A stretch of 64,000 nucleotides of DNA from Antennarius striatus (taxonomy: Eukaryota; Chordata; Actinopteri; Lophiiformes; Antennariidae), in the NCBI RefSeq assembly GCF_040054535.1, contig NC_090796.1, forward strand, positions 8,182,501-8,246,500, given 5' to 3'. Below, piece after piece: positions 12,401-23,623 of this stretch (its first letter is position 1; the number at the start of each line of letters is the position of its first letter). A program made the position numbers and the translations under genes. The notes beneath the pieces were generated by a model, which was not told where the DNA came from, made no database searches, and saw only the letters and a program-made list of their open reading frames with translations.

Positions 12401-13736
12401 AACTTGTTACTAAAATACTGACTCATTTACATCCCTTTAAGCAACACAATGTTCACTTGTCCCCAGAAAAGTTGTTCGAATTTATCACTAGTATGTTAAC
12501 AACAGTAGTAACTTCAAAGAAATATTGGACTCTAGAGTAAATATATAGGTAGACAATTTATTTTCATCCAAATTAGATTATTTGTAATACAGACTGGATT
12601 GTTAAATGTAAACATGAAACCAGTCCATATATGCAATCAGTGAGACAGTAGCTTGGTCGGAACAAACTGCTCACCTGTTGCAGAGTCCCGGGATGGCTCT
12701 GTAGGCGACAACAACTCCTCTGATCCTGCAGGTGGTGGGGGCGGCTGCTGCTGCTCCTCCTGCCGTTCAGTCTGGCATTCTTCCTGCTGCTGTTCTGCCT
12801 GTTCACCCTCACTCTGGGCTTCTGGGAGTGGGGGTGGAGGCACACCAGATGTTGGTGAGACCATATTGACAGCAGTTTCCTCCACTGATGCAGAGTCAGG
12901 GAGAGAGGGTGGTGCAGGTGTTGCAGTCATCGAAGCCTCTGGCTCGATACGTTTGCGTAGAACATGCACAGTGTCTTCCAACTGCAAATCGGAAACAAAA
13001 GGATGAACAGAAGTGTTAATCTCATGTAAAAAAAAAACCCCAAACGAATTAACTTTGAGATATTTTAGGACAATAGGACAATAGCTGATGTTCTCATTGA
13101 CCAAAGTGCAAAACTCTAATATAAGCTAGACACAAAAATAAGATACATATGGTGTATTACGCAGTGCAGTGAATACTTGTTGTCTATGGCAGATCTGATA
13201 CTCTGGTCAATCTTTCATTTGCATGGACACTTTTTAAATCAAGGTTCTTTAGAGTACAAAAAATAGACATACCTGTGACCAGTAGCGATTGACAATCAGC
13301 AGTGTAGTATCATCAGTGGCTTGTCTTTTCTCCAATTTCTCAATTTTCTCTCGGAGCTCATCCTCCATTGCCTGTCGCTGTTCCAATCGTTCACACAGCT
13401 TCTTATTTTTGAACTGGAGGACCTTCATGTCCATCTCCTCCTGCAAAACACAAACAGCTACCAAGTTAAGGCACATCTCTCTGGAACTCTGGATGTTTTT
13501 GTACATATAACACATAAATGTCACATATTGTACATTGTTGTTGGCAGACACAGTATTGAACTGGTGTAGATAAAAGGAGTAAAATCCAAATGATTTACCG
13601 TAGAGGACACTCCAGCAATGCGTATAGGTTCAATGAGTGTGGTGGTGGTCTTCTCCTCTTTTTTACTTTTCTTCTCAGGTGGGCCAGGGGGGCTATCCCC
13701 TCCTGAGGGGCGTTTTCCTCCCCCAGCACCTGACAT
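3412..13736 (-). CDS. rnf40: E3 ubiquitin-protein ligase BRE1B (RNF40)
   Basis: RNF40 pairs with RNF20 and the E2 RAD6 (UBE2A/B) in the nucleus to monoubiquitinate histone H2B, which promotes transcription elongation. Nineteen coding exons join in frame to 1002 codons (human 1001). In transcript order they are 13599-13736, 13273-13440, 12675-12981, 11914-12114, 11604-11725, 11286-11432, 10934-11008, 10652-10771, 10357-10536, 10018-10153, 8985-9106, 8618-8883, 8372-8489, 8102-8251, 5461-5673, 5242-5367, 4111-4251, 3897-3998 and 3412-3588. The N-terminus contains [16 protein letters not shown], long coiled coils follow, and the C-terminal C3HC4 RING runs from CPCCN through CFHVFCYEC to CPKCN, ending FHRIYIT. 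The linker [14 protein letters not shown] matches RNF40 rather than RNF20, and phkg2 next door agrees. A 5' UTR acceptor lies at 13747/13748. Oddities are a Pro/Gln-rich insert in exon 3 and an Arg-Glu repeat in exon 12. Confidence 0.96.
4252..8101 (-). other. large rnf40 introns, no other gene seen
   Basis: Apart from the exons at 5242-5367 and 5461-5673, this is intron. The 5674-8101 intron is AT-rich. Open frames on both strands around 6170-6870 have no splice support or family resemblance. Confidence 0.6.
8682..8760 (-). repeat. rnf40: coding low-complexity tract, Arg-Glu repeats in rnf40
   Basis: A CT-rich microsatellite-like stretch on the plus strand encodes, on the minus strand, about 22 residues made almost only of alternating Arg and Glu inside rnf40 exon 12. 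It sits in the weakly conserved linker before the [17 protein letters not shown] coiled coil, so length changes are probably tolerated. Confidence 0.8.
9523..9873. mobile_element. non-autonomous hAT-like MITE in an rnf40 intron
   Basis: The ends are inverted repeats: CAGGGCTCGAAATT at the left and the reverse complement of CAGGGCTCGAAATTAAC at the right. The element is 351 bp and has no coding capacity. Internal copies of a GGGAGCACC(A/G)GTGC motif near each end add subterminal repeats. CAGGG-type termini are typical of hAT elements, but I could not see a matching 8-bp target duplication, so the superfamily is inferred. It lies between rnf40 exons 8985-9106 and 10018-10153 and does not touch the splice sites. 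Confidence 0.75.
12115..12674 (-). other. rnf40 intron 3, no gene seen
   Basis: AT-rich intron between coding exons 3 and 4. No recognisable element. Confidence 0.6.
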
Positions 13737-13747
13737 CTTTCCTTCAA

Positions 13748-15009
13748 CTACAAGAAATCATACATGGCATTAAATAAATGCGATGGAACAGCTTTGAGAA
13801 ACTACAGAGTTGTGAATATGAAACTCATTCATTTAAAGTCAATGTCATGTCACTTAGCTTAGCCTTATATTAGGAGCGCAAGGCCACCGAATTTAAATTG
13901 TTCATAACGGTGATCTTCTGGTGTTCCTATGAAAGTATGAATCCCTGAGCAGACACGTCACTGCTCAGAAGTTATCGACATTTTTACGTGCCGTTTCTTT
14001 TCAATAAACGAACACTACTAAGCTAGCTTACGCATGCTATGCTAATGCTAACGTTTATTCTACAAGTCCTGTAGATCTAACTGCGCTTCATCCTGTATAT
14101 TTAATAGCTGGTGTTCAGCATTTTCTTATACTCACTTGCGATCTTTACATGTATAAGAAAAGTTCTCAAAAATTCTAAATGCAACTTCGAGTTTAAACCG
14201 TTTTCTGTCAAATATGAAAGTGACAAACCTTCACAAGTAGCGATTAAAAATGACGCTCAGTGCGTCCGGTGAAGCACCGGAAATGACGACAACATGCTTC
14301 CGCAAACTACAAAAGTTTACTCAAGAAAATATTTTTATTTTTATTATTGCATAGTCGTGTCTCAAAATGACATTTTTTTGATATCTTTGATTTCAATATC
14401 TCGGAAATTGACGCAAAGATATTAGAATTTATTTCTTTAAAAGTACCGTGCTGCAATCTTCCATCCGGACTCACGGGGACGGCACCGCTACACCCGTAGT
14501 AATAGGCAGTCTCGAGGAATGTGGCTAGAATAACAACGCTGTTCAGATGCTAGCTAGCGGATGTTAACATTTTCTGTTGCTAACGTTGATTTTTGTCAAC
14601 TCTCATCGCACACGGAATGGCGTTTAGATAGATTTCTGGTGTTGTTACACTGATTCCACCTTCAGCGTTTCCTCCCCTCTAATTTCTTTGTTTGCATACA
14701 TGGTGAGTAAATTAGCTTCCTGTTCGGTGAGTGAACTTGTTGTTGCAGTAAGGCCACAATCGGGGGCACAGCTTGTTATGTCATGATGGACCACACACAC
14801 GTTTTTCAAATTACGACAGAAAGAATGCAAATGTATTTGTGTCATGCTACTTATTTGAAACAACAATACGTTATTAATCAGCAATGATTCGCTTGTTGAT
14901 CAGTAAATCAACAATCAATAACAAAAACACTTCCTTGTCAGGAGTTAGCTCAGTAGTTTGTATTTTATTGTTTCTTACAAAATAAAATACATGAATGTGG
15001 TTATTATAG
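13748..15009. promoter_or_regulatory. bidirectional promoter region of rnf40 and phkg2 with noncoding first exons
   Basis: The two ATGs are 1.3 kb apart and face away from each other. On the minus strand a donor (exon|gtgagtat) at 14135/14136 and the acceptor at 13747/13748 define a noncoding rnf40 first exon starting near 14136-14290. On the plus strand a donor (exon|gtgagtaa) follows 14702, and an acceptor precedes 15010, giving a noncoding phkg2 first exon. The start sites therefore probably lie within about 14260-14600, which is locally richer in CpG than its surroundings. Transcription starts are inferred, not seen. Confidence 0.55.
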
Positions 15010-15026
15010 ATCCATATGGTGTCAGT

Positions 15027-17670
<2,644 letters not shown>

Positions 17671-18466
17671 AAGGTCAAACTCATTCTGCCATATGTCGGT
17701 TTTTATTTAAGCATTTGCATGTGGTGCCATGTCAGTATTTGTTCTCGATACGTTACTATGTTTAATTTTTAAGAAGGTGAATTCAGGGACGGGGATGTTT
17801 GTGTGCCTTATTAAAGCACACGGTGGTTCTAGGAATTAAATTTATACATACAGGATTTTATCTTCCTTATCTGCCGTGATCAAAGTTTGTGGTAGTTTGA
17901 AACATTTTTGTCAGGTCATCAGTTTGCAGAACCAGTTTTAAGTGAAAGACACATTGCACGAACATTTTAGGGAACACATCACAAATAAGTACGTAATAAA
18001 TATTTAAGGTTTTACAAGTTATCCGTCATAACCGATTATGGTGTTTCTGAACACTGTGTGGCTGAAGTGAACATTCAAGCACTTTGAGTAATTACTGTCG
18101 ATAGGTGTGTATTTTAAAGCGGCTCAGATTTACAAATATTCTGTCATTACAAATCAGCACTGGACCAGTTTTGGTTGAGGATCTTGTAGCTGTTATGCAT
18201 GCGGACATTCCTCAGCAGGAAACTCAACTGTGAAGACCATCTGTGATTGTATTTTCCATTTTAAACTGACTAACACCATTCCTTTGTCAGGTCATTTTTC
18301 AGTTTACTATGTGGTACTTTTTCTTCTTGGGGCCTGTTTAATAACTGTACAGTAATGGGAGGACATACTGTATACTGTACTGTGTATGAAGAAGAAAGCT
18401 TCTAATAAAACAGACCTGTCAGTTTGAACTGACTTCATGTGTTTGTGTGTGCTTATTCCGAATCAT
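17671..18466. other. shared 3' UTR region of phkg2 and cfap119
   Basis: There is no coding sequence between the two facing stop codons. phkg2 has AATAAA at 18404-18409. On the minus strand, cfap119 candidates are ATTAAA at 18337-18342 and AATAAA at 17702-17707. All of these imply that the two transcripts overlap at their 3' ends or nearly so. Confidence 0.55.
18404..18409 (+). promoter_or_regulatory. phkg2: polyadenylation signal of phkg2
   Basis: AATAAA about 735 bases after the phkg2 stop, followed by a T/GT-rich stretch (GTGTTTGTGTGTG) that suits a cleavage element. It ends only about 57 bases before the facing cfap119 stop codon. Confidence 0.6.
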
Positions 18467-20943
18467 CTATTTTTTGGTCTTCTTTTTGAGTTGTGAAGAT
18501 TCCACTGGTCTGGTTTGCTGATCTACAGTTTGTTTAAGTTGCTGATGTAGTTGTCCAGACACAAACGTCATCTGCTCCCTGATCTCTTTCTCAATTATCA
18601 GTTCTGAGTTTGAACCTGAAAATGAGAAAATGTTGTTGACAAAAACTCATTTTGGGTAATTTTCATGTCTGCCTCGACAGTCCTTTTCCAATTGTGATCT
18701 ACCAAGTTTGGTACCTTTTGGTTCTATGATGGATTCCCCCTGTGGTTGAGGACAGCTGTCTGTTTCCAGCACTGTTTCTGCTTCAGTTTCTGTCACATTT
18801 TTAGCACCTGGTTCAAAAAAATAGATGGATAGGATTAGAACAACATACAATTAAATACATTTGTTAAGCGCAAAAAGGGTTGAAGTTATTAATAAATCTG
18901 TAGTTCTTCAAAAATACAGTATGTTCTTAACTTGGTGGAATTGACATTATATAAACACCAAGCTTTTGGTAGCTACATTTATTTACATTTACTGTTTTTG
19001 TTCTCTTCTGATCCTCTTCTAAAATGTTAAATTGCTCTCATTCAGTTCTAATTGCATGATAAAACTCCTGTAGACCTTTTATTCAATTTCCTAGCAATTA
19101 AGAATATTTGTGCTTCTAAAATTACAGATAATACTTTTTTTTACCTGGAGCAGAAGAATCCTCCTCTGTATGTTCAGCATTGTCTGAGATCTCAGAGTAA
19201 GTCAAAGACAAATCAAGTTTCTCCTGTGAAATTTGGAAACATTTGTGAAATAATTTCTTGAACCAACTTTGGTCGATAAATCATTTCTAATTTGTACCTG
19301 TGGAGTGAAAATGTATTTGTAGAGTTTGTAGTGCCGCACATAGCCATCATAAATGTACCGTAAGATGGATTGCACCTCCTCAAAGCTGAAGATGTTGGTA
19401 CTGAAGGGAGGTCTCTAAAGAGAACAAACGTTGGCCAATACTACGTTCATGAAAAGCATGCATGTTGTATTAAGATATTGTATGTAAAACTAAAATTGTC
19501 ACAAACCCTGACTGAGTGACAAAAAAGTAACTCCTTGCTGTATTTGAAGCACTCCTCTATGTTGTTCTGTGGAGTTTCTGTAAGGAAGCAGTTTCAGACA
19601 CAACCCACTTAAAGCTGATCAACATTTACATAAATTATCTGAATAAATTAAACTGCATTATTTCTCAGCATATTTCTACTTGAGTACTTATTTTTCCACA
19701 TCATGCTTTTCAAAAGCCACTTCCAACCTAAAACTGCTAAAAGCGCAGTGATGATATTATAATAACACCACAGACTGTGCTATAGACTGAAATGGATTTG
19801 AATTTTGATTTTTTTTTTTTTTAAACCCTGAATTTCTTGAAAGCTGATTTTCACTGAAACCCAAAAGGAACTTATTATTTGTAGGACTTAAAATTATTGT
19901 TGAAAAATAAAAATATCTGAAACTATTTATATTGGACTCCAAACATTATTGAATAATTTGAATTGTGGTGATAAATAAATGTCTGTGTACTATGTCTATG
20001 TTGAACTGCAATGCCATGGGTAGTTAGGGGCTTAAATGTTGGAGCCATTTTGAGATTTTGTGATTTCAAATCATTGATGTCTGTAATTAGCATTGTCCAT
20101 TATTACTTATGTTCATATAGTTTAGGATCATAATTTGACTTGAGTTGATTATTTGTGACAAGTGATTGTAATTGACCTCTCTGGCTTGTTTTGAGTGTGA
20201 CATATGAGTTTGTTTGCTAAGTGTTAAGTTGAGTGAATGATAAATAACTCTATTTGGGAACTAGCACTTTATCCCTGTTAATCTCCACAAGATGACTTCA
20301 CTTACTTGTGTTAACCTCATGAACGGACTTCACGATGGACAAGAGAGCAGAAGTTTGTTCTGCTGTGAAGCTGCAGTCTCTGCTAAAAAGGACGGTGTCC
20401 ACATACAGCTCCAGCAGAACTCCTCTTTTGGGTTCAGGGAGGTTGACTCCAAACACTCTACATAATACACTGCCAGAGATGATAAGTGAGACATTAAAGA
20501 ATATATGATTCTGTACTAATACATGTGTTTCTGGTCAGGTGAAGAAACCTCTCCAGATCAGGAATGAGCTCCATTTTATTGATCATCTCCATGTCGTGGT
20601 AGCTGACATCCGTCCTGAAACATCCAGGGAATGGATTCAGGTGTAGACATGACTTAATCATGCAAGCAAGTGGAAATGAACATATAATCTGATGGTGTAT
20701 ACACAGCTCTTACCAGTGCATTATTTTAGCCCTCAACTCCTGTGGTACCTACATGACAAAACAAACTTTGATTCACTTGCAAAACATACAGTAAGTCAAT
20801 GCTGAACAGAATAGCTGGTGTTAGATAAAATCAAAATTTATACTCAAACTAGTTTAACAGTCAGGTGGTAAAATGAACCAAACATAACTAGCTATTTCAA
20901 ATCAGACGTACATTGTACGGCATACCTTTATTTTCGTGTCCAT
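18467..20943 (-). CDS. cfap119: cilia and flagella associated protein 119 (CCDC189/C16orf93)
   Basis: CFAP119 is a sperm-flagellum protein needed for male fertility in mammals. Nine exons (20926-20943, 20714-20748, 20549-20614, 20306-20469, 19507-19577, 19298-19414, 19145-19223, 18715-18807, 18467-18615) have consensus splice sites and matching phases and give 263 aa. The protein starts MDTKIKVPQELRAKIMHW. Its middle is folded and conserved-looking (GVNLPEPKRGVLLELYVDT, FSFEEVQSILRYIYDGYVRHYKLYKYIFTPQ in two parts), and the tail is acidic and then lysine-rich (KKKTKK). I assign it mainly because CFAP119 adjoins PHKG2 tail to tail in human too, and because of the domain style. I could not check an alignment. 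The first exon codes for only six residues, and an alternative upstream start is possible. Confidence 0.75.
19578..20305 (-). other. cfap119 intron, nothing recognised
   Basis: AT-rich intron of about 730 bp between coding exons 4 and 5, with a T run at 19808-19822. No element or gene is seen. Confidence 0.6.
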
Positions 20944-21496
20944 TGTTTTGTTCTGTTTTCTTTACCCGAATTACAAAGTAAGCCAACTACACATGTTGAT
21001 ACCTGAAAAAGAGAATTTAGATTGATTTGTCATAATAAACAAAAATAAACTGGCGTTCTAGTTAAACAGTGAGTTTAGCTGAAGGTTCAGATGTCCCATC
21101 ATATCCAGAGTTATCTTTGTGATCAGGACCGTTTCATGTCCCAAACCATCACACACATCCATGACCTAATTCATCTTCACATCTGCAGCAGAATAAATCA
21201 GTCAAGCTCTCACATCCCAGCAGGTATTGTGTGTAGCGCTGTGTTTAGTTTTTTTCTTTGAAAACTGTAATTTTTTATACAATGTGGGAGATCCTCAGAG
21301 CGCCTCTCCTTGAAACGGCTTTCATCCCAGTTTGTCTTTATCCCTGGAGATAAACCCGTCAGCATCACCACAGGATTGCAGGTGAATGATGTAGAAATCT
21401 GATACATTAATTTCAAATTATACTATATTATGAAATTAATTTAATGTTATTGTTCTGCAACCTCATAATTGGATTAGTAACTTTAATTTCTTTTAG
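20944..21496. other. cfap119 upstream sequence and probable decayed Harbinger flank
   Basis: No intact gene is seen. The sequence leads into the recognisable transposase relic starting at 21497 and may contain its more decayed 5' part. I could not align it with confidence. Confidence 0.35.
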
Positions 21497-21749
21497 GATG
21501 TCCCAATGTAATTGGCTGCATAGATGGTAACCACATTCCCATCAAGGCTCCCTCACATAATGAGGCTGATGATGTGAATAGGAAGTCCAGTCACAACATA
21601 AATGTGCAGCTACATGTGGACTGGCTACTGTTTCAAAATGTTTAAAAAAATGCATCATCTGTCCAGATCAAATGCGATGCCACAGACTATATTTCTGATG
21701 TAGACAAAAAGTGGTCTGGGTCGGTTCATGAGTCACAGATATATGGTGA
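21497..21749 (+). mobile_element. PIF/Harbinger (HARBI1-like) transposase fragment
   Basis: The plus-strand frame reads GCPNVIGCIDGNHIPIKAP then VNRKSSHNINVQ. After a stop near 21642 it continues with IKCDATDYISDVDKKW and SGSVHESQIY. These match the DDE nuclease core of Harbinger transposases (the VIGxIDGxHIxIxAP block with the first catalytic Asp, and the WPGSxHDS block with the second). Here the HD of the second block is HE. The fragment is broken and covers only part of the nuclease domain; no terminal repeats could be placed. It lies upstream of cfap119, between two copies of an 80-bp direct repeat. Confidence 0.75.
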
Positions 21750-21890
21750 GTCTTACCTGAGCAATTTTTTCATTTTGTGCAACAAAATTCAAAATGTTAC
21801 CTGTCTTATTACCTTTAGTATATGTGATGTTCACAAGACAAATGTAATTGTAATGTGACAAAATGTAATTGTTGTCTCTGTGACTGCTGT

Positions 21891-21970
21891 TATTTCAAAT
21901 CAGACCTACATAGTACGGCATAACTTTATTTTCATGTCCATTGTTTTGTTTTGTTTTTTAGTTTACCCGA
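21891..21970 (-). repeat. second, decayed copy of the cfap119 first-exon region
   Basis: About 80 bp here match 20893-20969 at roughly nine of ten positions. The original covers cfap119 exon 1 and its splice donor. The copy still has an ATG and reads MDMKIK. Its donor position reads TT instead of GT, so it cannot splice as the original does. The two copies are direct repeats about 1 kb apart and bracket the Harbinger relic. Confidence 0.75.
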
Positions 21971-22135
21971 AGAAAAAGATTTTTTTAAGACTGAACTTTA
22001 CCTGAGCAACAGACTGTAACGTGGCCAGTAACCTAAAGATTTGCATATAATTCACTGTCTCTATAGTTTAATCCACTCTGACGTATCCACTATACATCAT
22101 AGGAGAGTTTGATGGCTTTTATCTGGATGACAGGG

Positions 22136-22150
22136 GTTACCTATGGCAAC
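22136..22150. promoter_or_regulatory. RFX X-box-like site
   Basis: GTTACCTATGGCAAC has both X-box half sites (GTTACC and GGCAAC) with a 3-base spacer. RFX factors use such sites at ciliary genes. It lies between cfap119 and the tubby-family gene, both of cilium or flagellum type families, about 1.2 kb upstream of cfap119. Confidence 0.45.
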
Positions 22151-22237
22151 CGAGTGTAACCCCTCTATTCTGGCCCACTCCCAGCAGACTGATGACAGCA
22201 CAATTTCTCTCAGGTTGATAGCGTTTATTTCCAACAC

Positions 22238-22285
22238 TGTTGATCAACAACAACACAGGTGGTTGTTTGTTTATATATACATGTA

Positions 22286-22344
<59 letters not shown>

Positions 22345-22488
22345 TACATATATGTGTATGTTTACAATGAATTTATATAACTTCTCAGCTTAATGCAAAG
22401 GCTCTTAGATATTTTTATCATGAAAGAAAAAAAACACATTTCCCTTTACAACATACCTGTTGATCAACAACAACAACACAGGTGGTTG
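22238..22488. repeat. 28-31 bp direct repeats flanking an AT microsatellite
   Basis: The motif TGTTGATCAACAACAACA followed by CAGGTGGTTG occurs at 22238-22265 and, with one extra CAA unit, at 22458-22488. Between them is an (AT)n run at 22293-22340. The origin is unclear; it may be a small local duplication. Confidence 0.7.
22293..22340. repeat. (AT)n microsatellite
   Basis: Uninterrupted AT dinucleotides, about 24 units. Confidence 0.95.
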
Positions 22489-22873
22489 GTGGTGACTGTA
22501 TATGGCTCAAGTAGCACAGCTCCCTAAACATCAGGACGGAAGAAAAACAGTACATTTCAATGGGCTGCGCCATTACTATAGTACAACTCCATGCTAAATC
22601 CTGCAACTTGTCACGCTTGGGCAGAAGAGAAAACTGCACACACTTCGGACGAGCTGCCCGTTTCCTGTCACTGATATAGACCCCACCTGCCACCAGAGGG
22701 CGACATTACACCCGAGGGAAAATTGCATAGAGCCTTGCATAGATTAACCATAATACAAAATAATTTTGACGTACTTCAAACACATTAACAATCCTGTTAC
22801 ACCCCCCACACTGACCTGGGCCCCGGGTATTTTTTTTTTTTTTTAAATTGTAACGGACTACATTTCAACTTAC

Positions 22874-22895
22874 GAATTTCCTCCCACGCCATCAT
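22874..22895 (-). CDS. orphan initiating exon, possible alternative first exon
   Basis: On the minus strand two adjacent ATGs open a frame reading MMAWEEI plus one base, ending at a consensus donor (exon|gtaagttg). An in-frame stop lies 36 bases upstream of the first ATG. The surroundings (22880-23035) contain several CpGs and an X-box-like site, as a promoter would. I found no matching next exon: joining to cfap119 exon 1 or 2 breaks the frame. It may be a noncoding or alternative first exon of cfap119, or chance. Confidence 0.3.
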
Positions 22896-23019
22896 CTCCC
22901 GCTGTTCCTCTTTCTTCCGAAAACCGCCTCAAATTCTTCTTACGCGTAGATTAGAGTCCGCACGTCGACTGCTTTGTGGAAACGGACCTCTGATCCACTT
23001 CCTGTTTGGCCGCCGCACC

Positions 23020-23032
23020 GTATCCTAGCAAC
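23020..23032. promoter_or_regulatory. X-box-like site upstream of the tubby-family gene
   Basis: GTATCCTAGCAAC matches the X-box half sites with one mismatch and a 1-base spacer. It lies about 600 bp before the tubby ATG, in a locally CpG-richer stretch at 22880-23035 that may be the promoter. Confidence 0.35.
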
Positions 23033-23623
23033 AGCATGCTTTTTTTTTTTCCTGATCCCGCACGTCACAAAAATCTCATCACACTTGAAGTAAATCTACA
23101 GCTGCCAATAGCAAGCAATTCATTATCAATTCATTTCTGTGGGTTAATAATAATGGTTATATTAAACAGCAGAGCCAAATGTAATCGAAATATTTTAAAT
23201 AAGTAAAACAATAAGATGACAAAAATGAGATGTTGTTGAATAAGAGATGCAGACTGGTAAATGTGGCGGGTCTGGGGCCCCCCATGACCTTCGTGTTTCA
23301 GCAGTAACCTCAGGCCTTAGAGGAGCCGTGGACTCGCCCCTGAGACTGCCTGTCCACGCTGACTGAGCTGTGCAGTGTAGTCGAAAGAACATTATCCCCT
23401 TTTAATCCACTTTGCCTTCTGCTACCCACAAGTGGACGCCCTGTCAGATGGAGCAGGGTGCCACCATCAAACACGCTGCTCCCTGTTTTTAAATATTCCT
23501 TTGTTTTGGAAAAGGAACCCTGTCTAACGTCAAACCTGGATGTTGGATTTAATATTTTGCTTTTGAGTTTCTCAAATTATCTACTGCCTACTTCGTAACT
23601 AGCAGTGTACTGTATTTGAAGAC

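Noticed and set aside
12653-13006. Plus-strand open frame rich in Gly and Cys
   Set aside because: It is antisense to the Pro/Gln-rich rnf40 exon 3.
22874-22895. Joining the orphan MMAWEEI exon to the cfap119 coding exons
   Set aside because: The phase does not fit: every acceptor I tried before the MDTKIK exon leads to a stop within a few codons.
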